Shown here: positions 54,743-62,520 of the stretch, one piece after another | How the letters are laid out: every line of letters begins with the position of its first letter | How positions within the stretch are numbered: position 1 is the first letter of the stretch | The notes under the pieces: generated by a model | Database searches by the model: none | Told to the model about the DNA's origin: nothing | Seen by the model: only the letters and a program-made list of their open reading frames with translations | Source of the DNA: Prevotella falsenii DSM 22864 = JCM 15124 | GTDB taxonomy: Bacteria > Bacteroidota > Bacteroidia > Bacteroidales > Bacteroidaceae | Direction of reading: 5' to 3' | Assembly: GCF_000613945.1 (NCBI RefSeq) | Contig: NZ_BAJY01000010.1 | Location: 1 to 64,000 of the forward strand | DNA: 64,000 nt | Made by a program: the position numbers and the translations under genes

Positions 54743-55444
54743 TCATATATTCAGTTCTTTCAAACTCGTTATTACGCGGTCTGCCACGCCCTGTTCCGGC
54801 TCGTCGGACGTCCAGCTTTCACCTTTTATCCATACGGTTTTGCAGCCGATGGAGTGGGCAGGCACAATGTCTTTTGTGTAGCTGTCGCCCACCACAACGA
54901 CGTTTTCGGCAGGCAACTGTAAGGTTTCTACGCCCAACTGATAGATGCGTGGGTCGGGTTTGCGCACGTTTACCACTGCGCTCTCTATGATTTCTTGGAA
55001 GATACCGTCCAAACCGAACTCCTGCAACACCACACCGATGTTGCCATAGAAGTTGCTCACCAATACAAGCGGATAGCTTTCCTTGAGTTTCAGCAGCACT
55101 TCCTTGCTTTCTGCCACTGTTCTGACAACGTCGTTGTAGAGCAGTTCCACCATCTTGGCGCGTTTGTTGGCAAGCGAAAAGCCCGTTGCGGCAACAAGCC
55201 CTTGCAGTTGCAGGTGCTCGGATTGCAGCCTTATCTTCTCTTCCAATGTGCGGCGGAAGGTGAAGTCGGGCTGTATAATCGGATTTTTGCCCAATGTTCG
55301 CTCGGCATAAACATAGGCTTTGCGATACTGTTCCTCTGTTATCGGGAAGCCAAGCTGCTCGCAGGCGTGCCAAATCTTCATACCCCAATGGCAGCCGGCG
55401 GTGTCTATGGTGCCGCCATAGTCGAATATATATCCTTTTATCAT
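54743..55444 (-). CDS. HAD-superfamily phosphatase of the inositol-lipid operon
   Basis: 233 residues. HAD motif I is IFDYGGTID with the nucleophile D8; the usual second aspartate (+2) is G10. Motif II is LVLVSNF (Ser), motif III RKPDP (Lys) and motif IV VVGDSYTKD. A helical cap of about 80 residues follows motif I. Its position 6 bp after the CDP-alcohol phosphatidyltransferase suggests that it dephosphorylates phosphatidylinositol phosphate or inositol phosphate (inference; such a phosphatase step is known for Bacteroides inositol lipids). The missing acid/base Asp is unusual for a phosphatase. Confidence 0.88.
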   Translation of the reverse strand: MIKGYIFDYGGTIDTAGCHWGMKIWHACEQLGFPITEEQYRKAYVYAERTLGKNPIIQPDFTFRRTLEEKIRLQSEHLQLQGLVAATGFSLANKRAKMVELLYNDVVRTVAESKEVLLKLKESYPLVLVSNFYGNIGVVLQEFGLDGIFQEIIESAVVNVRKPDPRIYQLGVETLQLPAENVVVVGDSYTKDIVPAHSIGCKTVWIKGESWTSDEPEQGVADRVITSLKELNI

Positions 55445-55450
55445 AGTGCT

Positions 55451-56404
55451 TTAAGCATTTAACAGTTCTCTCATTACTCGGCAATGGTCTTCGTGTCGTT
55501 TGTGCATAAACATATAGACGACGGTGTAGAGCAGAATTTCAACGAAGAGATAAACCCACGGACAGCCTGCCAACACCGTTATATAAATAAGTATGGCACG
55601 CGAGTTGAACGTCAGGAAGTTGGCTATCGGCATCAGCGGACGGCTACCTTCGAGAAACTTTTCCTTCCATTCTGCGGGTATATTCTCCACTGTTCCGTAG
55701 CGTTCGTTGAGTTCTTGGCGCAGTTTCTGGAACTCCGGCGTGCGTCGTTCTTGGTTTTTGCAGTAGTTCTGATAGTTGGAATGGAACGCCCAATCCCAAA
55801 ACACGCCCTTCTTTCCCTTCAAACGCTCCACGATAGCATGCTCCGCTGCATAGCTGTCAAGCTCCGAACCCGCCTTCCCCTTGAGGAAATAAAGGTGTAT
55901 TTGTCGGTAGTAGTCAGCCAACGAACTTTGTTGTGCGTGGCAAACAAACCCTGCAATGGCACCCAAAGCGAGTCCGAGAAATCCCCAAACCTCTGTTGTG
56001 CCCGGCATGGGCTGATGCCAAATGCGCAGTACAATGGCAAGATAGATGGCTGCAAACCACGTGTCGCCTGCGAAACCGTCCAAGCATCGCCCCTTCATAG
56101 AACGTTGGTTGGTGAGCCGGGCAAGTTGTCCGTCGGTAGAATCGCAAAGGTTTGCCAACACCAAAAGCACTACACCTATTATATTATACCACACGTCTTG
56201 GAAGTAGAACATAGCCCCTGCCGCCACACCCAAGAAGATTGACAAGATTGTAATGGTGTTTGGCGTAACACCCAACCGATACCACAGCAAGGCAAAAGCC
56301 AAGCCGACGGGGCGTGTGAAGTATATATCGAGCCATTCCTCCGTTTCGTCAGACTTCATGGAGGCCTTCAACAGCTCGCTGAAAGATTTGTTTTCTATGT
56401 TCAT
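55451..56404 (-). CDS. CDP-alcohol phosphatidyltransferase (probable phosphatidylinositol(-phosphate) synthase)
   Basis: 317-residue inner-membrane enzyme joining CDP-diacylglycerol with an alcohol phosphate. Start at MNIENKSF (56404). The CDP-alcohol signature reads D88-ST-D91-G-QL-A95-R96 ... G105-RCL-D109-GFAG-D114. The last spacing is D-x4-D instead of the canonical D-x3-D. A long cytoplasmic stretch with a paired-charge helix (about 180-250) lies in the middle. Together with ino1 and the HAD phosphatase it fits synthesis of inositol lipids; the acceptor (inositol or its phosphate) is inferred from neighbours. Confidence 0.9.
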   Translation of the reverse strand: MNIENKSFSELLKASMKSDETEEWLDIYFTRPVGLAFALLWYRLGVTPNTITILSIFLGVAAGAMFYFQDVWYNIIGVVLLVLANLCDSTDGQLARLTNQRSMKGRCLDGFAGDTWFAAIYLAIVLRIWHQPMPGTTEVWGFLGLALGAIAGFVCHAQQSSLADYYRQIHLYFLKGKAGSELDSYAAEHAIVERLKGKKGVFWDWAFHSNYQNYCKNQERRTPEFQKLRQELNERYGTVENIPAEWKEKFLEGSRPLMPIANFLTFNSRAILIYITVLAGCPWVYLFVEILLYTVVYMFMHKRHEDHCRVMRELLNA

Positions 56405-56450
56405 AATTCGTTTTCTTACACTTCGGAAACGAAACAGACAGGTTTCGTTC

Positions 56451-57239
56451 CTACATTTCCTGCCGTGCCGCAACGTAGGCAACTATTGCCTTTGCAGCCT
56501 CGTCTCTGCACCTTGAGAAGCTCGGCCAATCGTTGAAGTCGATGATGCAGAACGCTCCGTCAGCCGTTATAATGGCGTCGCCCCCGTACACCGGCGTTTC
56601 GGCAATTGCGGCAAGGCGGTTGGCTGTCGTTGCCAATGCTTCCCAATCGAAGGGGTAATGGTGGGCAATACCGTTGCGTTGCTCGTCGCCAAACTTTGTC
56701 GTGCCGTCGTCGGTAGGGTAGAAGTAGCGAAAAAATGCCGTACCCTCGACACCGTAAAACTTCACGATGTCGCCCACGATGTGCGCCTGCACCACGGTGT
56801 TTGCGATGCCCCGACTGCGGAAAGCTGCCTTTGCTGCTTCCAGTTCCGCCTCGTCGGCACAATAGCGTATGTCGTTTCGTGTCTGCGCAGCTTCGTCGCC
56901 ACGCTTTATCCAATAGCCGTTGTTGCCCTCTTGGGGCGGCATGGGAATGGCGGCGTTGCGCATCAGTGCCGTTATTCGGCTGCGTTGGCAGTTTCTGATG
57001 CCTGCCACCGGGTTCACGATGCACTTTTCGGCTGCGTTTTCTTCGAGCAAAGCCAGTGTTTGGGGCATTCGTCCCATGTTCAATATCGTGTCCGCCTCGG
57101 CAACATCGACGATATTCAGCCGACTCTCGGCTACAATTCTGCCCCCCATCGGCAATGCCACTGCCGTGAGAATGGCAAGGTCTTTCTCCACCGAATTGGG
57201 CGAAAAGCGTGGGTCGCGCTGTATGGCTATTGTCCGCAT
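56451..57239 (-). CDS. ATP-grasp domain protein in the inositol-lipid operon
   Basis: 262 residues from MRTIAIQRDP (57239), overlapping the nucleotidyltransferase stop by 13 bp. ATP-grasp features: N-terminal substrate domain (1-80), Lys in GYWIKRG (K112), the nucleotide lysine region VVQAHIVGDIVKFYGV (K160), and the metal site GGDAIITADGAFCIIDFNDWPSF with D221, D234 and N236. The DxN-x2-P order recalls RimK-type ligases and inositol-1,3,4-trisphosphate 5/6-kinases. Possible roles are an inositol(-phosphate) kinase or a ligase decorating the headgroup; neither is proven. I do not recall this gene in the described Bacteroides inositol-lipid pathway. Confidence 0.8.
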   Translation of the reverse strand: MRTIAIQRDPRFSPNSVEKDLAILTAVALPMGGRIVAESRLNIVDVAEADTILNMGRMPQTLALLEENAAEKCIVNPVAGIRNCQRSRITALMRNAAIPMPPQEGNNGYWIKRGDEAAQTRNDIRYCADEAELEAAKAAFRSRGIANTVVQAHIVGDIVKFYGVEGTAFFRYFYPTDDGTTKFGDEQRNGIAHHYPFDWEALATTANRLAAIAETPVYGGDAIITADGAFCIIDFNDWPSFSRCRDEAAKAIVAYVAARQEM

Positions 57240-57964
57240 GCCGTGCTGTTTAAGAACTGTTCCGCCTTTTCTATGTCGGAAGCGTGGTCGATGTCGAGCA
57301 CCTTTGTAAAGGGGTGTGCCACCGCTTTGCGTCCGTCGGCAATCAGTGCACGCTGAAAATTGCGCATTCGGCTTTCGTTTCGCTGCATGCAATCGTCGAG
57401 CGTGCGGAGCGTTTTCGGGTGCAATCCGTAGATGCCGCCCGATATATAGACACAGTTCGCCTCGTTCGTGTCGTAGAAACCTGTAATGTTGCGTTCGTCG
57501 TCCGTACCTACATAGAGCGGCTTTTCGTCGTCTATGTAAGTCGTTACGCCCATGTAGGCTTGCACACCGTTGCCGATAGCCCGTGTAAAAGCGTCGATGT
57601 ACGCCTTGAATTCGTCTTCGCGGAAGATGGTATCTACCGTTGTCAGCACAAACGGTTCGTCGGTGAGCCATTGACTTAGTTCCGCAAAGCTGTGCATAGA
57701 GCCGGGTGTCGATTTCACAATAAAGCGCAACGGAACGTCCTTCCCTGCCAATCCGTGCCGGTGGATATGGGCAAGATGCGCCTGCACATCGGTCATTTCT
57801 TCGTTGCAGATAACCACAATTTCGGTGGCATTGTTGTCGCAAAACACCCGGATAAGGCGGTCAATAAGTGGTTCGCCATTGACTTTTACCAATGGTTTCG
57901 GTGCTGTTACGCCTTCTTTTGCAAGTCGTGAGCCGTTTCCTGCGGCAATAATGGCATACTTCAT
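57227..57964 (-). CDS. Sugar/inositol-phosphate nucleotidyltransferase
   Basis: 245-residue NTP-transferase fold. The signature is AIIAAGNGSRLAKEGVTAPKPLVKVNGEPLIDRL, with the NTP-binding GxGxR-like loop and PKPL lysine, and VLTTVDTIFRE supplies the metal Asp. Its closest functional guess is an inositol-phosphate or sugar-phosphate cytidylyl/nucleotidyltransferase from the operon context; the base and substrate cannot be read. It is the first gene of the operon, followed by the ATP-grasp gene with a 13-bp overlap. Confidence 0.88.
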   Translation of the reverse strand: MKYAIIAAGNGSRLAKEGVTAPKPLVKVNGEPLIDRLIRVFCDNNATEIVVICNEEMTDVQAHLAHIHRHGLAGKDVPLRFIVKSTPGSMHSFAELSQWLTDEPFVLTTVDTIFREDEFKAYIDAFTRAIGNGVQAYMGVTTYIDDEKPLYVGTDDERNITGFYDTNEANCVYISGGIYGLHPKTLRTLDDCMQRNESRMRNFQRALIADGRKAVAHPFTKVLDIDHASDIEKAEQFLNSTACGQ

Positions 57965-58011
57965 TGTTTGTTTTTCTGCTTGACGAAAATTGTTTTATTT
58001 CATTTGCATGA

Positions 58012-58019
58012 CAAAGATA
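58012..58019 (-). promoter_or_regulatory. -7 box of the inositol-lipid operon
   Basis: TATCTTTG on the minus strand, 48 bp before the first gene. The -33 is unclear. Confidence 0.5.
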
Positions 58020-58120
58020 CACTTTTTTAATTGAAAACGAGAGCCGAAAAAGAAGTTTTTTACATTATATATAAAATAACATTAAATTCTTGTTCCAAGC
58101 TCTGAAACAAGCCGAGAAAA

Positions 58121-58306
58121 GTGTAAATATTATTCGCAAGCGTAGCTGCCGCATAACTGTCTTGCTGTCAATGCTTTGCCAAACCTATTGTTTTGCGTTG
58201 CGAAAGCGTAGGTTTTGCACGGTAAAAGCGGCTGTTTTGCATTGCAAAACCTACGCTTTTGGATCGCAAAATCGAAATTATCGTTTTTCTTATAAATAAA
58301 CTTTAC
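58121..58306 (-). repeat. R1 element copy i
   Basis: Reverse-oriented R1. GCGTAGGTTTTGC appears next to GGTAAAAGCGGCTGTTTTGC and GCAAAACCTACGC. It lies in a divergent gap, immediately before CTAG-9 array 3. Apart from these elements and promoters, 57965-58570 holds no gene. Confidence 0.85.
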
Positions 58307-58334
58307 AAAGCTAAAGCGTTTTCCAAGGGCTTTT

Positions 58335-58379
58335 CTAGAACTCCTAGGGGCTCTAGGGGCTCTAGGAAATCTAGGAAAC
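58335..58379. repeat. CTAG-9 array 3
   Basis: CTAG begins at 58335, 58344, 58353, 58362 and 58371, exactly 9 bp apart, with spacers AACTC, GGGCT, GGGCT, GAAAT and GAAAC. A CTAT continues the phase at 58380. Confidence 0.9.
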
Positions 58380-58526
58380 CTATACCTCCCACGCACCTCG
58401 TAGCCTTGCCCCAACGCCACCACACACCACATTCCGCCTACCTCCAAAGGCTGCCTTTCAGTGTTATTTTCTGCCAAAAGCATCATAAAAACGTAAAAAG
58501 TTGGCGGTTTCTATCGTTTTTATTTA

Positions 58527-58534
58527 TATCTTTG
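58527..58534 (+). promoter_or_regulatory. -7 box of the DUF5687 operon
   Basis: TATCTTTG with a TTG 23 bp upstream (58501-58503), 37 bp before the start at 58571. Confidence 0.45.
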
Positions 58535-58570
58535 TAACTGAAAACATAATAATAAATCCTATATAAGCAA

Positions 58571-59947
58571 ATGTTAAAACTACTTGTACAGCTGCAAATA
58601 ACGAAGAAACGCCGCAACTTTAAGTGGAAAAACTTTTTCCTTGCTGCCTACTTTTATTTTCTCATAGCCATTGTATTTGCTTCCACGCTTGCAGGCACAG
58701 ACGATAAAGTATGGAGGTTGATGGCGGATTTGAAGTGGGAAAGCATTGTCCCCATAATTGCTTCAATGATGCTTCTGCCCGATATGATAGCCAAATTGAT
58801 ATTCAAATCGGACTCCGCCATTATGGACGCCTACATAAAATCGCGCCCTGTCAGTAAACGAACGTGGATTGCTTTCATCGCCATTGCCAACATTGCAAAC
58901 TTCTGGACGTTGGCTTGGGCGTTGCCGGCAGCCGTTGGCTGTTTCTTTGCAATGCCTTTCGGCACAGCCTTAGCATCGGCATTGCTGTTGCTTTCCGTAT
59001 CCTACATAAACAGTTTGGCTATCGTTGCCCTCCGCACCGCACAGGGTTGGGAATGGAAATCGGCAGTAATAGTGGGCTGGATTATGTGGTGGTCGTTGGC
59101 GTTCATGCACGGATTGAACCTCCTTGGAATGTCGTGGGGCATACACATTGCCTACTTCTTCGTGCTCATCGCAATTGCCCTCTATCTTGAATTTTACTAT
59201 CTAGGCTATTTGCGCAGCTACGACGAGAACAAGCGGAAGAAGAAAAACGTAAGCAAATCGCGCCGTTCGGCGTTCTTTATAGAGATGCGTCCTTTCCTTC
59301 GTGGCAAGCGATTGCGTATGATGATAATACTTCCCGTCTTCCTTATCTTGGAAGCCTATTGGTTCGGATATATAGGTTATGGCGACCCGGAAGCCCCCAA
59401 CAACAACATCATCTTGCCCCTTGCCATTATGACGGTGCCCATTATAATGCTGCAACTTACGTTTGCATTGGAAGGAAACTACTTCGATGGTTTGTGGACA
59501 CGCCCTGTAAGCATTGAGCGACTGCTGTTGCGCAAATACTATACAGCCGCTCCGTTGGCGGTAGGTAGCTTCTTGTTGCTGCTCCCCACTTACTTCTTGT
59601 TCGATACAAACCTCTTTATACTGGTTAGCAGTATGCTCTTTTCGATTGGATTTGCCAATCTTGTTATGCTCACTTACTGTTTCCGCACCAAGGCAATAGA
59701 CATCTTTGCATCAGGTTTTATGAACACACAAGGTACCGATTTCAGTGCTTCGAGCTTTGCAATAGCCTTCACCGTGATGTTAGGACCCATACTGCTGATG
59801 ACCGTTTTGCCTGCAAACGTTTTCGGAATCTTGCTCAGTGGACTTGGTGTGGTGGGATTTGCCGTACACAAATATGCTATTGCGTGGATAGCGCGCCGTT
59901 ACGAAGCAAAACGCTATCGCCACTTTGAACGGTATAGAGGCAATTAA
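58571..59947 (+). CDS. DUF5687 family membrane protein (ABC transporter permease)
   Basis: 458 residues with about ten to eleven membrane segments and a short positively charged loop (ENKRKKKNVSKSRRS) near the middle. The N-terminal amphipathic stretch LLVQLQITKKRRNFKWKN and the general pattern match DUF5687, a Bacteroidota family of ABC permeases. The ATPase gene follows after 57 bp, supporting a two-gene transporter. The substrate is unknown. Confidence 0.85.
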   Translation: MLKLLVQLQITKKRRNFKWKNFFLAAYFYFLIAIVFASTLAGTDDKVWRLMADLKWESIVPIIASMMLLPDMIAKLIFKSDSAIMDAYIKSRPVSKRTWIAFIAIANIANFWTLAWALPAAVGCFFAMPFGTALASALLLLSVSYINSLAIVALRTAQGWEWKSAVIVGWIMWWSLAFMHGLNLLGMSWGIHIAYFFVLIAIALYLEFYYLGYLRSYDENKRKKKNVSKSRRSAFFIEMRPFLRGKRLRMMIILPVFLILEAYWFGYIGYGDPEAPNNNIILPLAIMTVPIIMLQLTFALEGNYFDGLWTRPVSIERLLLRKYYTAAPLAVGSFLLLLPTYFLFDTNLFILVSSMLFSIGFANLVMLTYCFRTKAIDIFASGFMNTQGTDFSASSFAIAFTVMLGPILLMTVLPANVFGILLSGLGVVGFAVHKYAIAWIARRYEAKRYRHFERYRGN

Positions 59948-60004
59948 CAGCCGAACGAAACATTTATACAAGAAAACAAAAACATAAGATAACAATAGCC
60001 GAAT

Positions 60005-60709
60005 ATGGAAATAAAGATAGAGAATTTAAAGAAGATTTACGGACAGAACACCGTGATAGACATACCCGAACTGAAGCTCCACAAGGGCGAACTTATAGGA
60101 CTTGTGGGCAATAACGGTGCCGGAAAGACCACGCTGATGCGCCTTATACTCGACCTTATCGGTGCCAACGAGGGGCGTGTGCTCTCTAACGGCAACCCCG
60201 TAAACGAGAATTTCGAGTGGAAACAATACACGGGGTCGTTCATAGACAAAGGTTTCCTCATCGATTACTATACGCCTGAAGAGTTCTTCGACTTTGTTGC
60301 GGGTGTCTATGGCATCGACGATGCAACGCTTTCGGAACGTCTGCACGGCTTTGAATCGCTGATGCGCGACGAGATAATGGGCACAGGGAAACTTATTCGC
60401 GACTTTTCCGAAGGAAACCGACAGAAGATTGGCATCATCGGCGCAATGATAGTGAACCCCGAGATGCTTATTCTCGACGAACCTTTCAACTATCTCGACC
60501 CATCGTCGCAGATAAACATAGCCCACATTATCCACGAGGTGAACCGGCAACACGGCACTACCGTGCTGATTTCGAGCCACAACCTGAACTTCGTTTCCGA
60601 GATTTGCAACCGCATCATACTGATGGAAAAGGGAGTTATCTTGAAAGATTTAACCAACGCCGACGGAGCAGCAGCCAAGGAATTGCAAAGCTATTTTGAG
60701 GGAATGTAG
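60005..60709 (+). CDS. ABC transporter ATP-binding protein
   Basis: 234 residues. Walker A is GNNGAGKT (35-42). The signature loop is the variant FSEGNRQKIGIIGAMI rather than LSGGQ. Walker B is MLILDEPFNYLDP, followed by a switch His in LISSHNL. It powers the DUF5687 permease upstream. The two GLPGLI genes start 32 bp downstream on the same strand, so the transporter and these envelope proteins may be one operon. Confidence 0.95.
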   Translation: MEIKIENLKKIYGQNTVIDIPELKLHKGELIGLVGNNGAGKTTLMRLILDLIGANEGRVLSNGNPVNENFEWKQYTGSFIDKGFLIDYYTPEEFFDFVAGVYGIDDATLSERLHGFESLMRDEIMGTGKLIRDFSEGNRQKIGIIGAMIVNPEMLILDEPFNYLDPSSQINIAHIIHEVNRQHGTTVLISSHNLNFVSEICNRIILMEKGVILKDLTNADGAAAKELQSYFEGM

Positions 60710-60741
60710 GTGCAACGGCAATAACATTATATTATAAAGAT

Positions 60742-61611
60742 ATGATACCAAGGGTGCTTTTTACTACTTTCGTTTACCTTTCTGCCACACTTTCGACTTA
60801 TGCCAAGCCGAAAGAAGGAGGGAAGATAGACAAGGTAAAGTACGAAATTACCTATCGTACGAAAAGCATTACCGACACCACAAAGGTCGATTCGCTCGGC
60901 GGTTTCATCTACAACGAGGAGGATATGCGCCTCGATGTGGGCGAGCGGGTGAGTTTCTTTTACAGCTATTCCAACCATATCTACGAGCAACAGCGCATCG
61001 AAATGATAAACAGAGGCGAGTTCTCGGCACCTGCCATACGCGGCGGAAGCATCAATTGGAAGCTGTTCAAGAACTTTCCGGAGGGCAAAACAACTTATGT
61101 AGACCGTGTTTTCAGCGACGGTTTCCGCGTGGTAGAACCCATAGAGCAGCCCCGCTGGGAACTGATGCCCGACAGTACGGCTCGCATTCTCGGCTACGAT
61201 TGCCAAATGGCACGCTGCAATTACAAAGGCAGACAATGGACGGCATGGTTCGCAACCGATATTCCAATCGACAACGGACCGTGGAAATTGGACGGATTAC
61301 CGGGACTTGTGCTCCGCGCATACGACAATTCCCGCCACTATATCTTCGATTGCGTAGGCTTAAAGCAAACCGACGGCACACCCGACATGGTGTTCGATGC
61401 CAATCTGAACGACTACGAGGAAACTTCTATGCGCAGCTTGCAGCAGCTAAAAGCCAACACCACGCCCATGGATATTATGAATAGAAATGGCAAAGGCGTA
61501 ACGTTTAAGGTGGTGAGCGGTAGTGTTAATGGCAAGCTAACCGAAGCACAACAGGAATCAATGCGCAGGCAAATGCAGAAAAAACAACCACAAAACCCAA
61601 TAGAAAGATGA
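60742..61611 (+). CDS. GLPGLI family protein, copy 1
   Basis: 289-residue exported protein. The signal peptide is MIPRVLFTTFVYLSATLSTYA. The defining GLPGL is in NGPWKLDGLPGLVLRAYD. Other conserved pieces are DKVKYEITYRTKSITDTTK, YDCQMARCNYKGRQWTAWF and PIDNGPWK. Function unknown; the family occurs beside outer-membrane receptors. It overlaps copy 2 by four bases (ATGA), and both share a common plan, so a tandem duplication is likely. Confidence 0.93.
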   Translation: MIPRVLFTTFVYLSATLSTYAKPKEGGKIDKVKYEITYRTKSITDTTKVDSLGGFIYNEEDMRLDVGERVSFFYSYSNHIYEQQRIEMINRGEFSAPAIRGGSINWKLFKNFPEGKTTYVDRVFSDGFRVVEPIEQPRWELMPDSTARILGYDCQMARCNYKGRQWTAWFATDIPIDNGPWKLDGLPGLVLRAYDNSRHYIFDCVGLKQTDGTPDMVFDANLNDYEETSMRSLQQLKANTTPMDIMNRNGKGVTFKVVSGSVNGKLTEAQQESMRRQMQKKQPQNPIER

Positions 61612-62462
61612 TGAAACGTATTACTTTAACATTGGCAGCACTCGCCCTTGCAGTGCTTACCGTGAGTGCAAAACCTAACAAAAAGAACGAGAACAAAGTT
61701 ATCGACAAGCTCAAGTACACCATTACTTATCGTACAAAGAGTGTGCGCGACACCACGAAAACAGACTCGGTGGGTCGTTATAACTACCAGAACGACGACA
61801 TGCAGCTCGAAGTTGGCGAGAAGGTAAGCTACTTTTATAGTGCCACGCGCCGCGCTTATATGGAGAATTTGCTGAAGTCTCTCGGTGGAAACAACATTCA
61901 AATTCAGACCTCAACCCCCTCGCGAGGCAACCTTTCGATGAACTTCTATCGCAATTATCCTACAGGAAAGTCTACTTATTTAGACGAGGTTCTTGGCGAA
62001 GACTTCCGCATCATCGAGCCTTTGGAGCAGCCCAAGTGGGACATTATCGCCGATAGCACGAAGCAAATCCTCAATTACGACTGTCAAATGGCACGCTGTA
62101 CGTTCAAAGGACGCACATGGACGGCATGGTTCACCGCCGATATTCCATTGGATAACGGTCCTTGGAAGCTATGCGGACTGCCGGGATTGATACTCCGTGC
62201 TTACGATGCCAAGCAGCAATACATCTTCGACTGCGTGGGCATGAAGCAGGCAGCAGAGGGCGAAAACATTACTTACAACTCCGATTTCGATAAGTATAGC
62301 ACTTCAACAATGAAGGAATTTGTAGACTATCAGCGCAAGGCATTGCCCGAAGATATATTTGCAGCGAAAGGAATAAAGATAGAAGTGTCCGAAGAAATGA
62401 AATCGGAAGTGCAGCAATTATTGGCGAAACCGCAGCCCAGCAATCCACTCGAATTGTACTAA
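61608..62462 (+). CDS. GLPGLI family protein, copy 2
   Basis: 284 residues. The signal peptide is MMKRITLTLAALALAVLTVSA. The core is NGPWKLCGLPGLILRAYD, with the paired cysteines in YDCQMARCTFKGRTWTAWF and FDCVGMKQ shared with copy 1. It diverges most in residues 80-105 and at the C-terminus. Followed after 58 bp by the receptor gene at 62521. Confidence 0.93.
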   Translation: MMKRITLTLAALALAVLTVSAKPNKKNENKVIDKLKYTITYRTKSVRDTTKTDSVGRYNYQNDDMQLEVGEKVSYFYSATRRAYMENLLKSLGGNNIQIQTSTPSRGNLSMNFYRNYPTGKSTYLDEVLGEDFRIIEPLEQPKWDIIADSTKQILNYDCQMARCTFKGRTWTAWFTADIPLDNGPWKLCGLPGLILRAYDAKQQYIFDCVGMKQAAEGENITYNSDFDKYSTSTMKEFVDYQRKALPEDIFAAKGIKIEVSEEMKSEVQQLLAKPQPSNPLELY

Positions 62463-62520
62463 TTCGCTCTTTCAGGTATGCAAGACCTGCCCCCGTAAAC
62501 CACCAATAAAACCTTCTTCT

